Source: Prevotella sp. MA2016 (GTDB lineage: Bacteria > Bacteroidota > Bacteroidia > Bacteroidales > Bacteroidaceae). From it: a stretch of 64,000 nucleotides of DNA. The notes beneath the pieces were generated by a model, which worked only from the letters and a program-made list of their open reading frames with translations, did no database searches and was not told the DNA's origin. Both the position numbers and the translations under genes were made by a program. The first letter of the stretch is position 1; every line of letters begins with the position of its first letter. Location of the stretch: positions 62,001 to 126,000 of the forward strand of contig NZ_JHUW01000007.1 of assembly GCF_000619825.1 (NCBI RefSeq), written 5' to 3'. Shown one piece after another: positions 17,414-26,192 of this stretch.

Positions 17414-18124
17414 ATGGCAAGATTTAAGAGAATTCTGTTGAAGCTCTCAGGCGAGAGCCTGATGGGAAATCAGGGCTACGGCATTGACCCTGAGCGACTG
17501 AGTGACTATGCCAATCAGATTAAGGAGATAGCTGGCATGGGCGTACAGATTGGTATCGTGATAGGTGGCGGCAACATCTTCCGCGGCCTGAGCGGTTCAC
17601 AGAAAGGTTTCGACCGTGTGAAGGGCGACCAGATGGGCATGTGTGCCACTGTCATCAACTCGCTAGCCTTGAGCTCAGCACTGGGTGCAGTGGGCGTAAA
17701 AAATAAAGTACTGACAGCCATCCGCATGGAACCTATCGGCGAGTTCTACACCAAGTGGAAAGCCATCGAGGCTATGGAAGCTGGCTACGTGTGCATCTTC
17801 TCTGCAGGCACAGGTTCGCCCTACTTCACCACCGACACTGGTTCAAGTTTGCGCGGCATTGAGATTGAGGCCGACGTGATGCTGAAGGGTACACGCGTGG
17901 ATGGAATCTACACTGCTGACCCGGAAAAAGACCTCACAGCTACTAAGTTTGAGGATATCACCTACAAAGAGGTGCTGGCACGCGGACTGAAGGTAATGGA
18001 CCTGACAGCTATCTGCATGTGTCAGGACAACAACCTGCCTATCTACGTATTCAACATGGACGTAGTTGGCAATCTGAAAAAGGTAATGGATGGCGAGCAG
18101 ATTGGCACGCTAGTGCATAATTAA
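17414..18124 (+). CDS. pyrH: UMP kinase
   Basis: 236 residues. It phosphorylates UMP to UDP in the cytoplasm (amino-acid-kinase fold, hexameric in bacteria). Motifs: KLSGESLMG at the N-terminus, GGGNIFRG around residue 55, and VDGIYTADPEKD near 168. The start at 17414 (MARFKRILLKLSG) fits the family; the ORF can be extended three codons upstream, but that runs into the junction repeat. It probably shares the birA transcript. The stop codon overlaps that of the converging DUF4834-type gene in the palindrome TTAA (18121-18124). Confidence 0.96.
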   Translation: MARFKRILLKLSGESLMGNQGYGIDPERLSDYANQIKEIAGMGVQIGIVIGGGNIFRGLSGSQKGFDRVKGDQMGMCATVINSLALSSALGAVGVKNKVLTAIRMEPIGEFYTKWKAIEAMEAGYVCIFSAGTGSPYFTTDTGSSLRGIEIEADVMLKGTRVDGIYTADPEKDLTATKFEDITYKEVLARGLKVMDLTAICMCQDNNLPIYVFNMDVVGNLKKVMDGEQIGTLVHN

Positions 18125-18498
18125 ACCTCCTCGAATTCTACGTATTCGTCGTCGCCCTTTTCAAAAATCTTCTTATCTTCAGGGCGCTCGTCGATAATTG
18201 TTACACCACCACTCGTAGTTGTTCTACGGGTGGTTTGTTGTTTTCCGTCTTCGCCGGCTGAAGTGGTTCGTGTATTTCTATTGCCAGTTTTAGCGCTGGT
18301 TCTAGCGCTCTTGAAATAGTCGTCGCCAAAGGGATTCTTCTCCCTAGCTTCATAGCGATAGCGTCCACGACGATAGATAAAGTCCTCAACATTCTCGCGC
18401 ATACGCTTCATGTTGTGGTACATGACATTTATCACAATAATGGCAATGATGGCTATAGCGATGATTCCAAACACAACAAAGGTTACTAACGTTTTCAT
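18121..18498 (-). CDS. DUF4834-type small membrane protein
   Basis: 125 residues from 18498; an ATG three codons earlier (18507) is possible. One N-terminal membrane helix (VVFGIIAIAIIAIIVINVMY) is followed by a basic, low-complexity tail with a Thr/Arg-rich stretch (TTRRTTTSGG) and an acidic end (DDEYVEFEEV). The layout matches the Bacteroidota family DUF4834, which has no known function; the match is from memory of layout, not a search. It is the last gene of the psd-pssA unit, 18 bp after pssA. Confidence 0.7.
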   Translation of the reverse strand: MKTLVTFVVFGIIAIAIIAIIVINVMYHNMKRMRENVEDFIYRRGRYRYEAREKNPFGDDYFKSARTSAKTGNRNTRTTSAGEDGKQQTTRRTTTSGGVTIIDERPEDKKIFEKGDDEYVEFEEV

Positions 18499-18516
18499 GA
18501 TAAGCATGATTACTAA

Positions 18517-19194
18517 CTATTTTTTATTTGTAACAACAGACAGCACCACGTACCATGCAATGATGGCCGCGAAGCCGCTAATTCCAAGAAGAAGCAACAG
18601 GGGGACACACGAGAGTACAAAGATGTACTTCACCTCATTACCCTTAAAGCCCCAGTGCTTAAACTTCAGTGCAAACATAGGTATTTCGGCTATCAGCAGA
18701 TAACAGCTGATAAAGGTGCCTGCGATAATCACCCACTCCAATCCCTCGAAATACAAATCATACTGCTGCAAACCCACGATGAGGGCACCCCAAAACAGGG
18801 CATTGGCAGGTGTGGGCAGTCCGATAAAGCCCAGCGCCTGACGCTCGTCGAGATTAAACTTTGCCAAGCGGAGTGCAGAGAAAGCAGCCATCACAAAGGC
18901 CACATAACTGAGAGCTGAGAGCTGAGAGTTGAGAGTGGAGAGATAGCTGAACACGATGGCCGATGGTGCAAAACCAAAGGTAACATCATCTGCCAGTGAA
19001 TCGAGCTCTTTTCCGATGGGAGAAGAAACACCCAACAGGCGCGCACTCATGCCATCGAAGAAATCAAACACAGCACCGATGATAATAAACAGCAGTGCCA
19101 GTTCGAAATCACCCAGAAAAGCATTATAAGTGGCAATGCAACCCGAAATCAGGTTACAACTGGTAATCGTATTTGGAATGTGCTTCTTAATCAT
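18517..19194 (-). CDS. pssA: CDP-diacylglycerol--serine O-phosphatidyltransferase
   Basis: 225 residues, several membrane helices. It joins CDP-diacylglycerol and serine to give phosphatidylserine in the inner membrane, the substrate of Psd encoded just upstream. The CDP-alcohol phosphotransferase signature is complete: DGMSARLLG, then KELDSLADD (four Asp in DG..AR........G...D...D). The start at 19194 (MIKKHIPNTITSCNL) is usual for the family. Odd point: residues about 84-95 (STLNSQLSALS), between two helices, are encoded by a short tandem repeat (18908-18950), which looks like an in-frame repeat insertion. Confidence 0.94.
   Translation of the reverse strand: MIKKHIPNTITSCNLISGCIATYNAFLGDFELALLFIIIGAVFDFFDGMSARLLGVSSPIGKELDSLADDVTFGFAPSAIVFSYLSTLNSQLSALSYVAFVMAAFSALRLAKFNLDERQALGFIGLPTPANALFWGALIVGLQQYDLYFEGLEWVIIAGTFISCYLLIAEIPMFALKFKHWGFKGNEVKYIFVLSCVPLLLLLGISGFAAIIAWYVVLSVVTNKK
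18908..18950. repeat. Tandem GAGAGCT/GAGAGTT repeat inside pssA
   Basis: About four units of CTGAGAG / TTGAGAG in a row, in frame in pssA, encoding a Ser/Leu-rich loop. A related short run occurs at 29014-29030 at the porW start. Confidence 0.75.
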
Positions 19195-19221
19195 TATCAA
19201 TGATGAATTGAAAATTGTCAA

Positions 19222-19911
19222 TTACGCCAACTTGGCGATTACAGTCTGGTCGCCGGTGGTTGGCTGATCCATAGTAATGCAAGCCTTGGCCGAGAGCGGC
19301 AGATATACATCCACACGCGAACCTAACTTAATAAAGCCCAGGTGCTCGTCGATATAGCACTCCTCGCCATCCTTGGCGTAGGTTACGATACGACGTGCCA
19401 ATGCACCTGCTATCTGGCGCACCAGAATATCCTGACCATCAGCCGTGGTAATCATAATGTCGGCATGCTCGTTCTCCTCGCTGGCCTTAGGCAGCCAAGC
19501 CTTGTGATAGTTGCCGTTGAAGTGCTTTACGAACTTCACTTTACCATCTACAGGATACCAATTGGCATGCACATTGAGCGGACTCATGAAAATAGAAATC
19601 ATGAGGCGCTTATCATGGAAATAAGTGTTCTCTTCAGCTTCCTCTACCACTACAATCTTACCATCGGCAGGAGCTACCACAAGCTTGTCAGTGTCGCCAT
19701 TGAAATAGCGGATTGGACATCGATAAAAATTGAGGGCAATGAACCAAGCGGAAAGCGCCACAACCAAAAACAGCCAGAATGGCAGCTTTACATCAAGTCC
19801 ATACCACAAAAAAGAACCTATTACTATGATCGACAAGGCACTGAGCGTGAGCTCGTTGGTGCCCTCGCGATGGATTCTGATTTTCTTGAGTTTCTTTATT
19901 CTTTCTCCCAT
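19222..19911 (-). CDS. psd: Phosphatidylserine decarboxylase (archaetidylserine-type, short form)
   Basis: 229 residues. It removes CO2 from phosphatidylserine to give phosphatidylethanolamine; the proenzyme cleaves itself at Gly-Ser to make the pyruvoyl group. The site is visible as [14 protein letters not shown] near residue 190, and the core has [16 protein letters not shown]. An N-terminal pair of hydrophobic stretches anchors it in the membrane. It is the first gene of psd-pssA-DUF4834; 27 bp of AT-rich junction repeat separate it from pssA. A well-formed promoter lies at 19943-19974. Confidence 0.95.
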   Translation of the reverse strand: MGERIKKLKKIRIHREGTNELTLSALSIIVIGSFLWYGLDVKLPFWLFLVVALSAWFIALNFYRCPIRYFNGDTDKLVVAPADGKIVVVEEAEENTYFHDKRLMISIFMSPLNVHANWYPVDGKVKFVKHFNGNYHKAWLPKASEENEHADIMITTADGQDILVRQIAGALARRIVTYAKDGEECYIDEHLGFIKLGSRVDVYLPLSAKACITMDQPTTGDQTVIAKLA

Positions 19912-19942
19912 TAGTTACATCTCGATTGTTTGAATTCGGGTG

Positions 19943-19974
19943 CAAAGGTACATCTTTTTTATGAGAGTTACAAA
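19943..19974 (-). promoter_or_regulatory. Promoter of psd-pssA unit
   Basis: On the minus strand TTTG (19974-19971), 20 nt, TACCTTTG (19950-19943). This is a full consensus match, 31 nt before the psd ATG. Confidence 0.78.
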
Positions 19975-19991
19975 ACTTTTCTTGCTTTTCT

Positions 19992-20023
19992 TTTGGTAAT
20001 CTCAGAATTTAGGCGTATCTTTG
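19992..20023 (+). promoter_or_regulatory. Promoter of dnaE
   Basis: TTTG 19992-19995, 20 nt, TATCTTTG 20016-20023. The expected transcript start near 20027 rules out the longer upstream frame and supports the ATG at 20056. Confidence 0.78.
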
Positions 20024-20055
20024 ACCCTCAAAACGAAGCAATACAGACAAAAACG

Positions 20056-23000
20056 ATGGAAGATTTCGTACATCTGCACGTACATACATACTACTCGATA
20101 CTCGACGGACAGTCGAGCATCAAAAAGCTTGTGGATAAAGCTATCGGCGACGGCATGAAAGGTATGGCCATCACCGACCACGGCGACATGTTTGGTATTA
20201 AGGAATTTCACGACATATGCAACGGTGTCAACAAGCAGCGCAAGAAAGAAGGATTGGAGCCTTTCAAGCCCATTTTCGGCTGCGAGATGTATGTGGCACG
20301 ACGTGGCGACATGATGCTGAAAGAGGGCAAAGAAGACCTGGGTGGATACCACCTTATCGTACTGGCCAAAAACGAGCATGGCTACAAGAACCTGATTAAG
20401 CTAGTGAGCAACTCGTGGGTGGATGGTTTCTACAACCGTCCGCGTACCGACCATAAGCAACTGGAGAAGTATCACGAGGACCTGATAGTGTGCTCGGCTT
20501 GTATAGCCGGTGAGGTGCCAGCCAAAATCCTGAAAGGCGACATCGAAGGGGCACGCAAGGCCATCGAGTGGCACAAAAACCTGTGGGGCGACGACTACTA
20601 TCTGGAGCTGCAGCGCCACGAGGTGACCGACCCAAACATCCGTGCCAACCGCGAGACCTTCCCCCTGCAGCAGCAGGCTAACAAGGTGCTCATCGAACTG
20701 GCACGCGAATACGGCGTGAAGCTGGTATGCACCAACGACTCTCACTTTGTGGATAAGGAGAACGCCGAGGCCCACGACCATCTGCTGTGCCTGGCCACAG
20801 GTAAGGACCTGGACGACCCTACCCGCATGCTCTACTCGAAACAAGAGTGGTTTAAGACGCAGCAGGAGATGAACGACATCTTCAGCGACGTGCCAGAAGC
20901 TCTGGCCAACACCGTAGAGATATTAAATAAGGTAGAGACCTACTGTCTGGATGCCGATCCTATCATGCCCTTCTTCCCCATCCCCGAGAGTTTCGGTACC
21001 GAGGAGGAATGGCGACAGAAATTCACAGAGCAGCAGTTGTACGACGAGTTTACCACCGACGAGAACGGTGAAAACCCGCTGCCACCAGAGGATGCAGAGA
21101 AAAAAATCAAGAAGCTGGGTGGCTACGACAAGATATACCGCATCAAGTTTGAGGCCGACTATCTGGCCAAACTGGCATACGAGGGTGCCGAGAAACGTTA
21201 CGGCAGCCCCATACCAAAGGATGTTGAGGAGCGCGTTAAGTTTGAGTTGCACATCATGAAGACCATGGGATTCCCTGGCTACTTCCTCATTGTGCAAGAC
21301 TTTATCAACTCGGCACGCGACGAGCTGGGTGTAATGGTTGGTCCTGGACGTGGTTCGGCTGCCGGTAGTGTGGTGGCCTATTGCCTGGGAATCACCAAGA
21401 TCGACCCGCTGAAGTACGACCTGCTGTTTGAGCGTTTCCTGAACCCCGACCGTATCTCGCTGCCTGATATCGATACAGACTTTGATGACGACGGACGCGG
21501 AAAGGTGCTGAAATGGGTGATGGACAAATACGGCCACGAGAACTGCGCCCATATCATCACCTACGCATCGATGGCCACCAAGAACTCTATTAAGGACGTG
21601 GCGCGCGTAGAGAATGTGCCGCTGGCCATATCAAATGCCCTCTGTAAGGCCATACCCGACCGACTGCCCGACGTGGATGGCAAGACGCCAAAGATGAATC
21701 TGACCAACGCTATCAAAGCCGTGCCTGAGCTGCAGGAAGCAGAGGCATCTACCGACCCACATCTGGCAAACACCATCAAATATGCCAAGATGCTGGAGGG
21801 CACCGTACGCGGTACAGGTATCCATGCCTGTGGATTCATCATCTGCCGCGACCCAATATCCGACCACGTACCCGTATCTACAGCCGACGACCCCGACTTC
21901 AAGGGAACAAAGACCAACTGTACGCAATACGACGGACACGTGATTGAATCTACCGGACTCATCAAGATGGACTTCCTCGGACTAAAAACACTTTCCGAGC
22001 TGAAGGAAGCCTGCGCCAACATCAAGCGCACACGAAACATCGACGTGGATCTGGATACCATACCTATCGACGACCCAAAGACGTATGAGTTGTATCAGCA
22101 GGGACGCACCATCGGTACCTTCCAGTTTGAGTCGGCAGGTATGCAGAAATACCTGCGCGAACTGCATCCGACGGTGTTTGAAGACCTAATTGCGATGAAC
22201 GCCCTCTACCGACCGGGACCTATGGACTACATCCCCGACTTCATCAAGCGTAAGAACGGACTGGAGCCCATCACCTACCCCATCGATTGCATGGAGAAGT
22301 ATCTGAAAGATACCTACGGCATCACCGTTTATCAGGAGCAGGTGATGCTGCTGAGCCGACAGCTGGCCGACTTCACACGAGGTGAGAGCGACGCGCTGCG
22401 TAAGGCCATGGGTAAGAAGAAGAAAGATATCGTTGACGCCATGAAACCTAAGTTTATCGAAGGTGGAAAAAAGAACGGTCACGATCCACAAATACTCGAA
22501 AAGATATGGGCCGACTGGGAGAAGTTTGCCTCGTATGCATTCAATAAATCTCATGCAGCTTGCTACTCGTGGGTGGCCTACCAGACGGCTTATCTGAAAG
22601 CCAACTTCCCTGCTGAATATATGGCTGCCATCATGACCCGTCGCCGCGACCAGATAACTGAAATCACCAAGTTGATGGACGAATGCAAACAGATGGGTAT
22701 TGCAACGCTTGGACCTGACGTGAACGAGAGTTACGAGAAGTTTGGTGTGAACCACCACGGCGAAATCCGATTCGGACTGGGTGCCATCAAGGGCATGGGC
22801 GACTCAGCAGCCCTCTCTATCATCGAAGAGCGCGAGAAGAACGGTCCTTTCAAGGATGTATATGACTTTGCACAACGCGTGAACTTTTCTGCCGTGAACC
22901 GTAAGGCTTTCGAGTCGCTGGCACTGAGTGGCGGTTTCGACTCGTTCGGCATCCGTCGCGAAGACTACTTTGCTAAGAACCCCAAGGGAGAGACATTTAT

Positions 23001-23787
23001 CGAGATGCTATGCCGTTATGGTCAGCTTTACCAGCAGGAGCAGGCTGAGATGAAGAACTCGCTGTTCGGCATGTTTGGTGAAGGCGTGGAAATAGCTCAG
23101 CCTCAGCCCCCCAAGAACGACATCCGCTGGAGCGACATCGAGCGACTGAACAAAGAGCGTGAGCTGGTGGGCATCTATCTCTCGGCTCATCCTTTGGACG
23201 AATACAGGATTATACTCGACAACTTGTGCAACACTAGATGTGCCGAATTGGCAGATGTGGCAAAGTTGGCAGACCGCGAGGATGTCATACTTGGCGGCAT
23301 CGTGACAGCCGTAAAGACCGGCTTCACCAAGACAGGAAAACCCTATGGTGTGGTAACACTCGAAGACTTCGAAGGTTCGGGCGAGCTCTTCATGATGGGT
23401 GAGGAATGGGGCCAGCGAGCAGGTATGTTCTCCATCGGTGCCTCGGTTTACGTCACAGGTAAAGTGAAGTCTAGATTCATGTATAACGAAAATGGTCCGA
23501 AAGACCTGAAGATAGGCGGTGTGGACTTCCTGCAGTCTATTAAGGAACGCGCCATCGACCGTATCACCATCTCGCTGCAAACCGACCAAGTGGACGATGA
23601 ACTAGTGAATGACCTGACAGAGATCATCAACGAGACTCCAGGAAAGACAAAACTTTTCTTCCAGTTGCGCGACTCATCAGGCAAGCAACACGTGCTGCTG
23701 CGCAGTAAGCGCGAGGGCATCGATGTAAAGAACAAACTCATCGAATACATCAATACGCACGAAGGGGTGTCATACTCCATCAATTAA
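20056..23787 (+). CDS. dnaE: DNA polymerase III subunit alpha
   Basis: 1243 residues, the replicative polymerase. The PHP domain begins at once (VHLHVHTYYSILDG), as is usual for DnaE; the open frame continues upstream to 19930 but the promoter at 19992-20023 lies inside it, so 20056 is the start. The palm carries GPGRGSAAGS and PDIDTDFDDDGRGKV, with the catalytic Asp residues near 475-480. The thumb/fingers, tandem HhH region (FGLGAIKGMGDSA) and C-terminal OB fold (VILGGIVTAVKTGFTKTGKPYGVVTLED) follow in normal order. Length is typical for Bacteroidota. Confidence 0.97.
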   Translation: MEDFVHLHVHTYYSILDGQSSIKKLVDKAIGDGMKGMAITDHGDMFGIKEFHDICNGVNKQRKKEGLEPFKPIFGCEMYVARRGDMMLKEGKEDLGGYHLIVLAKNEHGYKNLIKLVSNSWVDGFYNRPRTDHKQLEKYHEDLIVCSACIAGEVPAKILKGDIEGARKAIEWHKNLWGDDYYLELQRHEVTDPNIRANRETFPLQQQANKVLIELAREYGVKLVCTNDSHFVDKENAEAHDHLLCLATGKDLDDPTRMLYSKQEWFKTQQEMNDIFSDVPEALANTVEILNKVETYCLDADPIMPFFPIPESFGTEEEWRQKFTEQQLYDEFTTDENGENPLPPEDAEKKIKKLGGYDKIYRIKFEADYLAKLAYEGAEKRYGSPIPKDVEERVKFELHIMKTMGFPGYFLIVQDFINSARDELGVMVGPGRGSAAGSVVAYCLGITKIDPLKYDLLFERFLNPDRISLPDIDTDFDDDGRGKVLKWVMDKYGHENCAHIITYASMATKNSIKDVARVENVPLAISNALCKAIPDRLPDVDGKTPKMNLTNAIKAVPELQEAEASTDPHLANTIKYAKMLEGTVRGTGIHACGFIICRDPISDHVPVSTADDPDFKGTKTNCTQYDGHVIESTGLIKMDFLGLKTLSELKEACANIKRTRNIDVDLDTIPIDDPKTYELYQQGRTIGTFQFESAGMQKYLRELHPTVFEDLIAMNALYRPGPMDYIPDFIKRKNGLEPITYPIDCMEKYLKDTYGITVYQEQVMLLSRQLADFTRGESDALRKAMGKKKKDIVDAMKPKFIEGGKKNGHDPQILEKIWADWEKFASYAFNKSHAACYSWVAYQTAYLKANFPAEYMAAIMTRRRDQITEITKLMDECKQMGIATLGPDVNESYEKFGVNHHGEIRFGLGAIKGMGDSAALSIIEEREKNGPFKDVYDFAQRVNFSAVNRKAFESLALSGGFDSFGIRREDYFAKNPKGETFIEMLCRYGQLYQQEQAEMKNSLFGMFGEGVEIAQPQPPKNDIRWSDIERLNKERELVGIYLSAHPLDEYRIILDNLCNTRCAELADVAKLADREDVILGGIVTAVKTGFTKTGKPYGVVTLEDFEGSGELFMMGEEWGQRAGMFSIGASVYVTGKVKSRFMYNENGPKDLKIGGVDFLQSIKERAIDRITISLQTDQVDDELVNDLTEIINETPGKTKLFFQLRDSSGKQHVLLRSKREGIDVKNKLIEYINTHEGVSYSIN

Positions 23788-23853
23788 TGGCATGCTATTT
23801 GCAGTTAACAAAACAGTTCACATAGTATTCACATAATTAAACTGAAAAAAACA

Positions 23854-24168
23854 ATGGAAGTAACAATTACGAAAGAAAACTTTGCAAGTCTGAAGGCTGG
23901 CAACCTGCCTTTAGTAGTAGATTTTTGGGCTACTTGGTGCGGACCATGCCGTATGGTGGCTCCCATTATCGAAGAATTGGCCGCTAAATACGACGGCAAG
24001 ATCGTTGTAGGAAAGTGCGACGTTGAGGACAACGACGAACTGGCTGCCGAGTTTGGCATCCGCAACATTCCTACCATCCTGTTCTTCAAGAACGGAGAGG
24101 TAGTAGATAAGCTCATCGGCGCTCAGTCGAAGGCTAAGTTCGAAGAGAAATTCGAAGCTCTGCTGTAA
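23854..24168 (+). CDS. trxA: Thioredoxin
   Basis: 104 residues, no signal peptide, so a cytoplasmic dithiol-disulfide reductase. The active site WCGPC lies at about residues 29-33 in VVDFWATWCGPCRMVAP, and the cis-Pro stretch IRNIPTILFF is present. It follows dnaE by 66 bp with no obvious promoter box between, so it may be co-transcribed. Its terminator lies inside the 3' end of the converging tsaE. Confidence 0.96.
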   Translation: MEVTITKENFASLKAGNLPLVVDFWATWCGPCRMVAPIIEELAAKYDGKIVVGKCDVEDNDELAAEFGIRNIPTILFFKNGEVVDKLIGAQSKAKFEEKFEALL

Positions 24169-24193
24169 TTACTCACAGCAAAGCTCCACTTTA

Positions 24194-24610
24194 TTATCCG
24201 ACGGTGACCACACGGTTGCCGTCGTTTTTTTCTTCTATCGTCACCTTCACGGCATCCTCAGGCAGCACCTCTTCTATCAGCTCGGGCCATTCTATCAGAC
24301 ATAGGCAACCACTGTAGAAATAGTCCTCGTATCCCATATCATAAACCTCATCAAGCTTCTTGATGCGGTAGAAGTCGAAGTGGTAGATGCTCTCACCCTC
24401 ACCCGATGTGTACTCATTAATAATAGCAAACGTAGGACTTGTGATAACATCATCCACACCCAAAGCCTCGCAAACGGCCTTGATAAATGTTGTTTTTCCG
24501 GCACCCATCTTGCCATAGAAGGCAAACACGCGGCGACTGCCCATCTGCGCAATAAACTCACGAGCGGCATCACCAATCTGTTCTAAACTGTTAATCTTAA
24601 TCTCCATCAT
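24194..24610 (-). CDS. tsaE: tRNA threonylcarbamoyladenosine biosynthesis ATPase TsaE
   Basis: 138 residues (ATG at 24610, or the next codon). It acts with TsaB and TsaD in making t6A37 on ANN-reading tRNAs. The P-loop [10 protein letters not shown] sits near residue 33, TSPTF is the switch stretch, and YHFDFYRI and IEWPE are family motifs. It is the last gene of the aroA-small protein-porW-porX-tsaE run, 12 bp after porX. Its last codons double as the trxA terminator on the other strand. Confidence 0.94.
   Translation of the reverse strand: MMEIKINSLEQIGDAAREFIAQMGSRRVFAFYGKMGAGKTTFIKAVCEALGVDDVITSPTFAIINEYTSGEGESIYHFDFYRIKKLDEVYDMGYEDYFYSGCLCLIEWPELIEEVLPEDAVKVTIEEKNDGNRVVTVG
24199..24231 (+). 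terminator. trxA terminator embedded in tsaE 3' end
   Basis: CGACGG (24199-24204) pairs with CCGTCG (24219-24224), with partial inner pairing, followed by seven T. It overlaps the final tsaE codons on the opposite strand. Confidence 0.75.
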
Positions 24611-24622
24611 ATATTTACTTTT

Positions 24623-26176
24623 TTACCTTTTTATATTCTTACCTTTAAGCGTAATCAACGGCACAATCATCTCTTCCATCGAGATGCCTCCATGCTGGAA
24701 GGTGTCGCGGTAATACGATACATAATAGTTATAGTTGTTAGGATAAGCAAAGAACGAATCGCCTGTGGCAAAGACATAACTCGTAGAAAGGTTGGGCTGT
24801 GGCAGCTTGGCCTTACGCGGGTCTTTAATCACAAACAGGTTCTTGTCGTCGTAGCTCAGGTTCTTACCCAGCTTGTAGCGCAGGTTGGTATTGGTATTAC
24901 GGTCGCCCACAATTTTCACTGGCTGCGTACAGCGGATACTGCCATGATCGGTGGTCACAATGACTTTGCAGTCCATCTGTGCCAACTGACGGAACATGTC
25001 GCGTATGACAGAATGGCAAAACCATGACAGCGTGATACTGCGATATGCACTCTCGTTATTAGCCAACTCACGCACCATTTTCGACTCTGTACGCGCATGG
25101 CTCAGCATGTCAATAAAGTTGAATACCACCACGTTCAACGGGTTCTTCTCGATCGTGTTCAGTTGCTGCATCAACTTTTCGGCCTCAGCTTGGGTGTTTA
25201 TCTTATGATACGAAAAACTCTCTTTGCGACGGAAACGTTCCATCTGTGTGCATATGAGCGGTTCTTCGTTCAGGTTCTTTCCCTCCTCTTCGTCTTCATC
25301 CACCCAGAGCTCAGGAAACATCTCCTGGATTTTATTTGGCATCAAACCGCTAAAGATGGCATTGCGGGCATACTGAGTGGCCGTTGGCAGGATACTGAAA
25401 TACATATCCTCGTCGATATCAAAATAATCGCTCAGCTCGTGCGACAACATGCGCCACTGGTCGTAGCGGAAGTTATCAAGCACCACTAGAAAAACTTTCT
25501 CACCTGCACTAAGCAAAGGGAAAACCTTGGTTTTAAAGATGTCGGGGGAAAGAAGCGGACCATCGAACTCCCGAATCCAATCCAGATAATTCTGCTTGAT
25601 GAATTTAGCAAAGCCATTGTTAGCCTCTTGCTTCTGCATCTGTAGCATCTCGGTCATGCTGCTATCGGTAGAACTCAGCTCCAGCTCCCAATGCACCAGG
25701 CGCTTGTACACCTGCACCCAGTCGCGCCACGTACGACAGTCTAGAATCTGCATGGCCATCTGCTGGAAATTCTGCTGATACTTACTCTGGGTAATCTCTG
25801 TTTCGATAGCACGACGATGGATGTTCTTCTTAAGCGCCAACAGTATCTGATTGGGATTCACAGGCTTTATCAGATAGTCGGCTATCTTCTGGCCGATGGC
25901 CTGCTCCATGATATTCTCCTCCTCACTCTTGGTCACCATCACCACAGGCATAGAAGGACAAATCTCCTTCAACTGCTGCAGGGTTTCAAGTCCACTGATA
26001 CCAGGCATCTGCTCATCGAGTAGCACCAAATCGAAATTGCGCTGCCGGCACAGGTCGATGGCATCGGTACCATTGCTCACGGTCACGATTTCATAGCCTT
26101 TTTTCTCGAGGAACAGGATGTGTGCCCTCAACTGCTCAATCTCATCATCTACCCAAAGTAACAATCCATTTGTCAT
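24623..26176 (-). CDS. porX: PorX: response regulator with PglZ phosphodiesterase-like domain (type IX secretion)
   Basis: 517 residues. Residues 1-120 are a receiver domain: acidic pocket DDE at 10-12, phosphorylatable Asp54 in VLLDEQMPG, Thr82, Lys104 in YLIKP. Residues about 200-517 are an alkaline-phosphatase-like PglZ domain with FLVVLDNFRYDQWRML and VIVTTDHGSIR as metal-site motifs. There is no DNA-binding domain. In Porphyromonas gingivalis PorX works with the sensor PorY and sigma factor SigP to control type IX secretion. It lies 16 bp after porW, so the two T9SS genes are linked; no PorY is in the window. Confidence 0.92.
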   Translation of the reverse strand: MTNGLLLWVDDEIEQLRAHILFLEKKGYEIVTVSNGTDAIDLCRQRNFDLVLLDEQMPGISGLETLQQLKEICPSMPVVMVTKSEEENIMEQAIGQKIADYLIKPVNPNQILLALKKNIHRRAIETEITQSKYQQNFQQMAMQILDCRTWRDWVQVYKRLVHWELELSSTDSSMTEMLQMQKQEANNGFAKFIKQNYLDWIREFDGPLLSPDIFKTKVFPLLSAGEKVFLVVLDNFRYDQWRMLSHELSDYFDIDEDMYFSILPTATQYARNAIFSGLMPNKIQEMFPELWVDEDEEEGKNLNEEPLICTQMERFRRKESFSYHKINTQAEAEKLMQQLNTIEKNPLNVVVFNFIDMLSHARTESKMVRELANNESAYRSITLSWFCHSVIRDMFRQLAQMDCKVIVTTDHGSIRCTQPVKIVGDRNTNTNLRYKLGKNLSYDDKNLFVIKDPRKAKLPQPNLSTSYVFATGDSFFAYPNNYNYYVSYYRDTFQHGGISMEEMIVPLITLKGKNIKR

Positions 26177-26192
26177 ATCTCGTAGCTTTTAA

